A stretch of 64,000 nt of DNA from Protonemura montana (Eukaryota > Arthropoda > Insecta > Plecoptera > Nemouridae), in the NCBI GenBank assembly GCA_947568835.1, contig OX387608.1, positions 9,586,001 to 9,650,000 of the forward strand, read 5' to 3'. Positions 53,338 to 64,000 of the stretch are shown piece after piece; the first letter of the stretch is position 1, and each line of letters begins with the position of its first letter. Position numbers and translations under genes: made by a program. The notes beneath the pieces are model-generated. The model did not search any database. It was not told the DNA's origin and saw only the letters and a list, made by a program, of their open reading frames with translations.

Positions 53338-53755
53338 ATTGATTTGTGGGGTTTAACGACGCACTGTTTTGACAACGGGCCTTTCAGCACTGGTACTAAA
53401 GCGTTAGTTAATGAGTGGATGATAATTTATCTTTTCTAGCCTTGAAGGAAGGAGAAGATCTAGTGCCGGTAAGTAGCTTATTCCTGTCCAAGAGCACCAA
53501 GACGACTACCGACTTAACGTCCTTCCTAAGGACAGTACAAATCGATCAACAGGCTTCCTCCACATATTTATTATGTTCTAAGGTTGATAAATCTTAAATT
53601 AAGTTGCCGAGCTTACTTTTATTCCTTAACCTCTCTTCGAAACAGAACTGGTCGAGTGTTTATGATGGTCACCCATCCAATACCTGACCCAACGAAGTGT
53701 TGTTTAACTTCGGTGATCTCACGAGAACCGGTTTTGTCAATATGCCAAACCATTT
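53338..53755 (-). mobile_element. 5S-rRNA-derived SINE, full length, reverse
   Basis: Complete from a GATTGATTTGTGGGG tail to a head ending GCCAAACCATTTGG; shows the element's full extent of about 415 bp and a short (GATT)n tail. Confidence 0.88.
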
Positions 53756-54347
53756 GGTATCTTTTTCTTAATCTCGCTCTACTTGCAAAGCTCCCCACAT
53801 TTTGTTTGCCACTCTTTCCAAACACACGTTGAACTCAAGCTTTGTTAGTTCTGACATTTTGAAGTACAAGATTTTAAGCAAATAACAGATTTTAGAAATA
53901 AATGGTTCTTCTTTCGATCACGATTCTTTCTTAAAACTGAATTTAAAAACTTATTTAGCTATTCTAAGTTTGTTTTTGTTATACGTGTAAGGAGATGCAA
54001 TTTATTTGTCGGCTAGTTGAAAAATAAGATTGCTGTAATTTAAGATCACACAAAAATTGATTCTTTAAAACATTGCAGTAAAACCATTTCTAATTACAAA
54101 TAATGTCAACAGGCTTAAGTTTGATGTTATCAGTATCAAATTCAGTATTTTAATCTCCACCAAGCAGAATACAATGCACAACCATGTCCTTGCCAATTTT
54201 ATCACCGAAATCGAATGAAAACAAAACGCTAAGTCATACGATATCAATAGATTAAAACAAATTGATATCAATCGCAGATTGATTGTCTGTTTGAAAACCT
54301 GCGATATAATTTGGCAAAACCCAAGCGAAATCATAGGTGATATTTAC

Positions 54348-54384
54348 TATAAAAGCGCTGGCATCTTGAACGAAAGGTATCAGT
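54348..54384 (+). promoter_or_regulatory. Core promoter of gene G: TATA plus TCAGT initiator
   Basis: TATAAAA at 54348-54354 is followed 32 bp later by TCAGT at 54380-54384, the arthropod initiator consensus at its usual spacing. Transcription should start at the A of TCAGT, about 14 nt before the ATG. Confidence 0.75.
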
Positions 54385-54395
54385 CGATTCTCATC

Positions 54396-57083
<2,688 letters not shown>

Positions 57084-57201
57084 ATTGAATGCGACTGGAC
57101 TTGCAGAGAAACGGCCATTGTCTACAAGGGAGCATGTTTCCCTTGCAGACAGTGGTGACGTCAACATCAGCATATTTGGATCACGCTTCATCTTGTGACT
57201 G

Positions 57202-57207
57202 AATAAA
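57202..57207 (+). terminator. Poly(A) signal of gene G
   Basis: AATAAA about 120 bp after the stop codon. Confidence 0.65.
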
Positions 57208-57324
57208 CTGACAGAAAATGAACTATTTTGGTCTGAATTTTTTAACGAAATCAAAATATCCTTTACAGATAGCTCCTTTCCCTTTTTTTCTCTTCAAATA
57301 CGCTAGAATCGTCTCAAATAAAAC

Positions 57325-57480
57325 AGTGTCTAAATAGCTCAATGGTACAGAGCAACAACCGCGATAGGTGGATATCGGGGTTCGAGTCCGCGTTTGGGCA
57401 TCAAATTTTGAGGTTATAGTGTTGTTAATAATAAAATACTTCGCGCACTGCAAGCGTTTGCAATTTAAATACGATTTCAT
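57325..57480 (+). mobile_element. tRNA-derived element, forward
   Basis: A-box-like TAGCTCAATGGTACAGAG and B-box GGGGTTCGAGTCC are both visible, with acceptor GTTTGGGCA; the GCACTGCAAGCGTTTGC tail block follows. Directly downstream of gene G. Confidence 0.7.
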
Positions 57481-58139
57481 CCTAAACTCCTTTCCTCTAC
57501 TTTGAATTCCCTTCTCATCGAAAGACCTTTTCTTTTCTTTTCAAAAAATAAATAGGCTTATAAGATTATTATTTTGCGAATCAAGAATCATTTTTTTCTT
57601 CGTTTTTCTTTAAGGATAAAATGATTTTAACCGCTTTTTTAATACCTACAGAGCATAGAGTAAGTTCTACAGAGCTATGAAGAGCTAACTATGAAGATAT
57701 CTAAGAAGTCTACAGAATCTCTCTTCGACTTGGTACTCAAACAATTTATTTTTCTAGCACTTGATTGCAGTTAATGCTGGGAATTCTTGAGGGTATGTCC
57801 GATTGTGGATTTCATAACTGACCAAAATTAAGAACTGCTTAAAAACTCTGATTCTTTGCACCAATGAATTGTAAAAGACGGAAATGTTTGACCGAGTCTT
57901 TCAGTATGAGATAGATAGGTATTGCAGGAGCCAAATTTAAACAAAACTTTTGGAAAACACTCCAAAAAAATAACCACCGGAAATTTTGCAAGAAAATGTT
58001 TTCGTTCAAATTGTGTGCAGTCGCAAAGGGAAAACTGTTTTTCGGGGTTTAGAATTTGGAATTTTTTTATGAATGACTTTGGGATATTGGTTTTTTGGAC
58101 AGTTTTGTTTTAGGATTGCTGATAGCATTCAGTTTAATT

Positions 58140-58268
58140 GTTTTCAGTTTTGCAGTGGCGTGGTTTAGTGATTAAAAGACCGCTAAGAAACAAAACCCTT
58201 CTCTGATTGGCTGTTATAAGCAAAAAAACAAATCAACGGACGATTTGGTTCTTAGCAGACCTATGAAA
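58140..58268. mobile_element. TTTTTCAG-ended MITE, copy 3
   Basis: TTCTCTGATTGGCTGTTATA centre with GTTCTTAGCAGACCTATGAA right end. Confidence 0.6.
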
Positions 58269-58358
58269 AAAATAAGACCTCACTGCACGCAAATATTTAT
58301 TGTTAAACTTAAATGGTATGCCAGTGATTTGTCTCCAAAAATGTATTATTATTATTTG

Positions 58359-58787
58359 TGGTGTTTAACGACGCACTGTTTTGATATCTGTCCATGCGGC
58401 ACTGGTCTAATGGCGTCGGTGAATGAGTAGATTATGATGAGGATGATGATGAACCTAACCTAGCCTAGAAAGGAGGATGGGAAACCTAGTGCCGGCACGT
58501 AGCCTACTCCTGTCGAAGAGCACCAAGGAGACCAGCGGCTTAACGTCCCTTCCGAAGGGCCGTACAACTCGAACAACAGGATTCCTCCACAAATCCATGC
58601 TGTCGAGAGGTTGATAAGCAAGGCGAGTGAAGTTGCTGTACTAACATTAATCCCTCCAACCTCTCTTCCGAACAGAACCATGGTCATGTGTATGACGGTC
58701 ATCCATCCAATACCTGACTCAGCGCAGTGTTGCTCAACTTCGGTGATCTTACGAGAACCGGTGTTTCCAACACGACAAACCGTTGGA
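58359..58787 (-). mobile_element. 5S-rRNA-derived SINE, full length, reverse
   Basis: Complete and well conserved from GTGTTTAACGACGCACTG to CACGACAAACCGTT; a good reference copy. A 171-residue minus-strand ORF here is a SINE artefact. Confidence 0.9.
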
Positions 58788-59944
58788 TTCCCCAAAAATA
58801 AAATTGGCCTTATTTTAGCTTTATGTGAAATCTGATTTAAATTGCAAACGCTTGCAATGTGCCACAAAGAAGTGATTACCATTATTAATTCACAAAATGT
58901 CCACACGTGATGATACTGATAAAGTGTTTGTATCGGGTGCTTACTCAGGTCTATATCTAGGTTTACTGGACACAACTATCGGCTGAACCACTTGTCCGAT
59001 CGCAACGAAACAAAAACTAGGCGACTCATCACACTATTGGCAACAGATTGACGCTTTTCAAAATCAAAAATATTATTTCGTCTTATAGTTACACGCGTGT
59101 AAAAGAGCCTGTTCAAGGCGTTTTTCCGGTGATTTTCAGAAAAAAATAATAGTTTTCGTTACAGCCGTGGATCCCAAATTGTTTAACGCTATCCAAACTT
59201 CACGCTTAAAAAAATTGTTCAATAGTCGTATCTTGTTTTTATAGATATTTTTTTAAGAATAGATTTTCCGGAAAATGTGCCCTAAAAGAGTTTTTTTGGT
59301 GCTGGAACAGTTTTTACCAACCCCAATTAAGGAATAAACAAATATGACTTTGTTCCCTGAATTCCCAGATAAAGAAGATGGAGGCAATACAAACCCTTTC
59401 AGAATCAAAACACAATAACTATTTTAAGAATAATGAAAATCAAAAATATTGTTAAAATATTGTTAAATATTGTTGACAAAATAAAATGAAAAAACGTCTG
59501 TCTTTGTCCTATGCCCTTGCTGATCACGAATCAAGATTATTTATTTAACTGATACTGATACGGATTTGGCAGTCGCCTACTTATTGGCTTATCAATTGAT
59601 TTATCATCGATACATCGCTGTCTAAAGTAATTATTGAATATCGAGGAGTGGTCTTTTAATAAGATTTCAATGTGAATTTTATCGATTTTTTTTAAATATC
59701 GACACAATTTGTCGTGAAAATGAAGTCAGCACTTTCTGCTAATTTTGTTGCAAATTTGAAATTCATCGTCAGTGAAAATAAAATATGCACAAATTATAAA
59801 CTCCAGTGCGAATCACAGTGTGAATGATAAATTTTACCACTTGCCAGAAAGAAAATGTTGCAATATTTTTTACTGTACAAAATTACAATACAGTGCTACT
59901 GTTAATTTTTCTTCAAGAAAAATAACCACCACATGACTGTCGTT

Positions 59945-60200
59945 GAGTGTCACCGTCGTTTGAGTGTTAAGAAATTTCATTTAGTTATTTATCGCAGATA
60001 ACTAGTAATTAAGACTAGTATACGCTCAATTAATCTGTATTAATACTAACCCCAACGATTGATATACATGTATTGATATTTTTATTCGTAATACTTAATT
60101 GTAGAGGTTTGTTAAAAAGGACGACCGAAGCGCTATCGTGTGGCGCCTACCGTTACCACGTGTTGCCGGCTAGTTAGCTCAGCAGAAAGCTAAACATATT
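59945..60200 (+). repeat. Dispersed repeat D, copy 4
   Basis: GTGTCACCGTCGTTTGAGTG to GCGCTATCGTGTGGCGCC and GTGTTGCCGGCTAGTTAGC; immediately followed by the 5S head dimer. Confidence 0.6.
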
Positions 60201-60282
60201 CCAGAGAATAAAGTTTAAGATGATAGAAAAATGCATCTTTATAATAATATCTTTTCAGTTTTTAATGGTAATGAGTATATTT

Positions 60283-60474
60283 TGTGAGGTATTGGATGGG
60301 TCCTCACCGAACGGTTTGACGTGTTGGAAAGCCCGGTTCTAGTGAGATCACCGAAGTTAAGCGACACTGCACTGGGTCATGTATTGGATGGGTCATCACC
60401 GAATGGTTTGGCGTGTTGGAAACACCGGACCTCGTTAGATTAATCAAAGTTAAGCAACACTGCACTTCTACCCG
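60283..60474 (+). repeat. Tandem dimer of 5S-derived SINE heads
   Basis: Two head units in direct repeat with a period of about 91 bp (ACCGAACGGTTT near 60307 and ACCGAATGGTTT near 60398), each with the TTAAGC..CACTGCACT block. No SINE body follows the second unit. Confidence 0.75.
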
Positions 60475-60800
60475 TGAAATCACTTTCTACGAGTACGATA
60501 TAGTTCTTGACGATCAGGATCTCTACTGAATTTTCTCTGATCACATATGTTTTTTTCTCTGCTTCGTTCAATTAGCATCCCCGGTTTTTCTTGTATTCTC
60601 GGACTCTCTGACCATATTTACGTCCGATTTTACCAAAATGTCGCCTCCCAGTTGAAGTCCACAAAAATCCACCTTTCGTCTTACGTTAAACTTGACGGTT
60701 TTTAGCACAATTTACTCCCAACAGGCAAATAAACTGTGCACAAACATTGTTTTAAAGTTTTTTAGAACAGTTGACACTTTTTGCAAAGCTAGGCGGTCAC

Positions 60801-60804
<4 letters not shown>

Positions 60805-60839
<35 letters not shown>
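60805..60839. repeat. (TA)n microsatellite
   Basis: About 17 TA dinucleotides. Confidence 0.9.
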
Positions 60840-60843
<4 letters not shown>

Positions 60844-61772
60844 TTATTAGCCCAATGGGTGTAAATTGTGCTTAAAAATAGTGCATCTTGGAAATCGTGC
60901 AAATGAACAACCATTTTGTGCATTTGGTGACTTAGGTAACAAACGCTGAAATTTTGAAAAGATTCTGAGATTGGAGATTCAACATTTTTTTGTAAGTGTG
61001 CTGGTTTGATCTGGATATATATAATATATGAAGAAGAAAAAATTAAAGCACTGGCTTAACGAATAAAAATGGTCTTTCATTTCATGGAAGTCTCTTACCT
61101 AATTCCTTTCGATCCGCCATATTTCCGATTTTTCTGTCTTTCCAAGTTTACTTCTTTATTTAATTATTGCCTCTCTCTTTCCCATATTGAACTTTTTTGG
61201 TAATTTTTCCCTTGCTACTTCTCTCTCACTTTTCTCATAAACTCTTTTCCCACTTTTCTTTTTCGTAAATCCGTTCTTTCTTAAAAAACCTCTGGGTTTT
61301 CCCCAAAAGCTAGACTATTTATTTTATCCGACCTTGTTACTTAAAAATATATAAATACATTGGCTCGCCGCTTTTTAGTACGATAATATTGTGATATTGT
61401 AATCAGCAATTTGCCAAAAAACCCAAGTTCATATGTTGAGAAATAATGAATTGAGCTTATAATCAAATGATAAGATCGATAATCTTATGATTTGACCGCT
61501 GCTTTCTAAAAAAATTGTTTTTTTTAGATTAAGTGTTTAATGTATTTCGAGTAGGACCATCCTTTATTATATCAACAAGTTAGCGCAGACCCTGATCAAA
61601 GACAATTGATTTATTGTAAAGGACCACACACAATAGGCGCAAGATAAGATTGGAGAATCTTTGATCTAATTACAAACATTTACAAATAACTTTTAAATGA
61701 CATCAGATAATTGTAATAATTAGTTAATATATCATTGTATTTTAAATGAGCCTATATGCATCTGAGAGTTTG

Positions 61773-61779
61773 TATAAAA
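61773..61779 (+). promoter_or_regulatory. TATA box of gene H
   Basis: TATAAAA 44 bp upstream of the ATG at 61817, with a TCAAT initiator-like site about 31 bp downstream. Confidence 0.7.
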
Positions 61780-61816
61780 AGAAATCGATCTCGGTCTTCA
61801 TTATCAATCGATCATC

Positions 61817-63944
61817 ATGCTTCGACTTGTAACTTTGCTGTCTCTGGCAACGGCCATCTTGGGTAAGTCTTTTCGTAGTCGCAGATTCAATCAAACCAAA
61901 ACAAGCTTACATATGGATCCAAAAGTAGTAACAAATTTTAAAACTTTCTCTGGACTTGTTTGAAAGTTTGTCCAGCCGTTTGCTTGACATCTAGCTTAAG
62001 ACCTAAATTATTTGACCACCTGGGTTAAAAATTGAGTAAAAAAAAACAAGGACCGGCAAAACAAAACTGAGTTTGAACTTGGCCATATAAATTTGAGGGT
62101 AACGATGTTATCACCATGGTGACAACCCATGACGCTCTGGAAAGCATTCTCTACTCCTTTGGTGGATCTAATTAGTGAAAGAATGAATTTAGAATGATTT
62201 TTTTTTTTCAAAAGCTAACCTGATTTTCTTTGCCTCTTGCAGCCAGCCCCCTCCTGGGCGTGCCCCAGCTCGATGGACGAATTGTTGGAGGTGAAGATGC
62301 TGACATTAAGGACTACCCTTACCAGGTGAGGAATCTACCAATCGCAATCGCGCACCGATTTGAACTTAATGAGATTTTGCGATGGAATACAACAATTTAA
62401 GTGCTGAATTTAGCCGTACAGAAAATCAGTTATGACTACTTGTTTTTTTTGGGTTTAGGTCATAAAAACAGGTCAAATATGCGAGACGCGTACTTTGTTT
62501 TTATAGGATGACCTAGCCTAAGAGTTCATTTTCATTGGTTTCTCTGTGTAAGCAAATATTTGGTTGAAAATTCGCACAAATAAAATAGTGACCCAACAAG
62601 CCAGTTCAAGATTCACCACGCACTGTTCTAACGCCGAGTTGTTTGAAATTTTCCAGCTGTCCTTCCTGTCCGGTGGCTCGCACATCTGCGGTGCTTCGAT
62701 CATCAGCCCGAACTGGGCTCTGACCGCTGCCCACTGCTCGGGAGGCTCCGTCGCCTCCATGTCCCTCCGCGCCGGTAGCTCCATCCGCAACAGCGGAGGC
62801 ACCGTCCACCAGGTCGTCCAGAAGATCATCCACTCGCAGTACAACTCCGGCGCTTTTGACTACGATCTTACCCTCCTCAGGGTGAGTACAGCAAGAGCAA
62901 AGAAGTTGGATGATCGATGGGTCATCCCTTATTCTGATACTGATATAACCCGTTAAATTCTTTTAAATATCTTAGGATAGAACCGTCTGGTATTTTGTGC
63001 CAATAATTTAAAGAGTTTTGAGAATCCTCTGTAGGTCGTATCTTCCTTTATTTGCTTTTGTTAAGCCCAGTATTACAATTTTCTCAACTCCTAGATAAAG
63101 TTGGAGCTAAATTAGTTGCCATGGCAACAACCAATTACAGGCAGTGAAAGTCAGGTGTTTCTGTGAGTTGAGAGCTTAACTCTGAGTTAAAAATATTGTA
63201 ATACCTTGCCTTAATGTGATAAAAATGTAAACACTTTGAATTAACACATTTTTAACGTCTCTGCGATCACACAGATTTCACTGGGCCTTGATATTACCCT
63301 TTTTTGCCATTCATATCAGCTGCATTCGCAGTGCAGGCGAATTAGTACAGTAATTGACAGTAATACAGTGATACAGTAATACAGTCAACTACAGTAATTG
63401 AAAAACACGATCATGTTCGGTGTCTCGCAACCTTTACAATGTACTGCCTTGCTTTGACAGGTCGATACTCCCTTCGTGTTCGGCGCTGGTATTGCAGCTG
63501 TCACCCTTCCCACCCAGGGTCAGACCACCGAAGACAATGCCGACTCCATCATCTCCGGATGGGGCACCACCTCCGTAAGTACCAATATTCAACCTCTCAA
63601 ATTTTTTAGAAGCAGAGAAACTAAACGTGTGTTTTAAGTAGTTCCATGGGGGACAAAAAATTATTTTAAATTTAAATTTAAATTCATGTTTCAAACAAGC
63701 AGAGTTAAATTCAAAGATTATGAAGTGGAACATCTTGACTTTCAGCGACTAAGATTGCTTTTTGCCGGTGAATTTCACGTTGTGTTTCGCTTTCCAGTCG
63801 GGTGGCTCTGCTGCCAACATCCTCCAGGTCGTCACTGTCCCCGTTGCCAGCACTGCCGTCTGCGAGGCTGCCTACGGTGCGTCCTCCATCACCGACCGCA
63901 TGATCTGCGCTGGAATCCCTGCCGGAGGAATCGACTCCTGCCAG
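61817..63944 (+). CDS. Secreted trypsin, gene H, truncated by the window edge
   Basis: Five exons are visible: 61817-61862, 62243-62325, 62657-62881, 63461-63574, 63798-63944. The last visible exon ends at DSCQ, so the final exon, with the catalytic Ser (GDSGG), must lie beyond 64000. The signal peptide is MLRLVTLLSLATAILG; the propeptide ends VPQLDGR and the mature chain starts IVGGEDAD. His (LTAAHC), Asp (FDYDLTLLR) and Asp189 (GGIDSCQ) are present. It is the closest relative of gene G in protein sequence, but shares the introns after PYQ and LLR with the pseudoprotease gene B, so intron loss in gene G or gain in the others has occurred. A TATA box sits 44 bp before the ATG. A piggyBac-like MITE lies in the third intron (63063-63213). 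Confidence 0.94.
63063..63213. mobile_element. piggyBac-like MITE with TTAA flanks
   Basis: About 147 bp between TTAA at 63061-63064 and TTAA at 63211-63214, with terminal inverted repeats GCCCAGTATTACAAT and ATTGTAATACCTTGCC. TTAA target duplication is the piggyBac hallmark. Intron of gene H. Confidence 0.7.
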
Positions 63945-64000
63945 GTACATAGCTCACAACGTAACAACTTGCCCATGCCAGGCATTGGGACAATTTCATT

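Larger units (their letters stand above)
50040..54340. other. Spacer between genes F and G
   Basis: Contains repeat D copy 3, a tRNA-like element fold-back and one full SINE. ORFs at 50313-50555 and 52576-52869 have no recognisable domain. No gene supported. Confidence 0.5.
58790..61770. other. Spacer between genes G and H
   Basis: Very AT-rich; holds repeat D copy 4, the 5S head dimer and a (TA)n tract. No ORF or RNA gene is supported. Confidence 0.5.

Noticed and set aside
58460-58975. 171-codon minus-strand ORF
   Set aside because: It reads through a full SINE and beyond; no splice support or domain.

Overview
This is a eukaryotic, almost certainly arthropod, nuclear window. The evidence is AT-rich introns and spacers with GT-AG introns, GC-richer coding exons, arthropod-style secreted trypsins, short TATA-driven leaders with TCA-type initiators, an interstitial (TTAGG)n tract, and many small interspersed repeats. 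I cannot fix the species or order from sequence alone.

The window is a serine-protease (S1, chymotrypsin fold) gene cluster. Eight S1 genes lie on the plus strand: (A) the 3' part of a clip/filzig/Stubble-type protease domain, 760-4093; (B) a secreted protease homologue, 7356-12164, with His57 replaced by Asp and Ser195 by Thr; (C) a secreted trypsin-like protease, 13270-17560; (D) and (E) two tandemly duplicated trypsins, 19468-23574 and 25217-28421; (F) a second protease homologue, 45842-49864, with His57 to Pro, Asp189 to Gly and Ser195 to Asn; (G) a trypsin, 54396-57083; (H) a trypsin starting at 61817 and running off the right edge. Two unrelated genes interrupt the cluster: a small secreted cysteine-rich protein (33660-34902, plus) and a ten-exon secreted neprilysin-like M13 metallopeptidase (44493 down to 35720, minus).

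The secreted S1 genes share an architecture. Most have a 46-nt coding first exon holding only the signal peptide, a TATA box about 45 bp upstream of the ATG, and two phase-0 introns late in the gene, the last falling between DSCQ and GDSGG. Intron positions elsewhere vary. The active members look like extracellular or digestive trypsins. The two catalytically dead members keep intact reading frames and splice sites, which suggests regulatory or binding roles.

Most remaining DNA is repeats. The dominant family is an approximately 400-bp SINE whose 5' head is a clear derivative of 5S rRNA including the pol III internal promoter; about twenty copies or fragments are present. Others are a long-hairpin MITE, a tRNA-cored fold-back element, a TTAA-flanked piggyBac-like MITE, a TTTTTCAG-ended MITE, an undescribed dispersed element of about 270 bp, an LTR remnant with primer-binding site inside gene E, and a 55-bp minisatellite just upstream of the M13 gene.

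Points most worth a second look: the lost acceptor AG in gene E with an in-frame rescue 27 nt downstream; the two pseudoproteases; the uniform G|GT intron boundaries of the M13 gene; tandem multimers of the 5S-derived head; and the basic-residue-free activation site of genes D and E.
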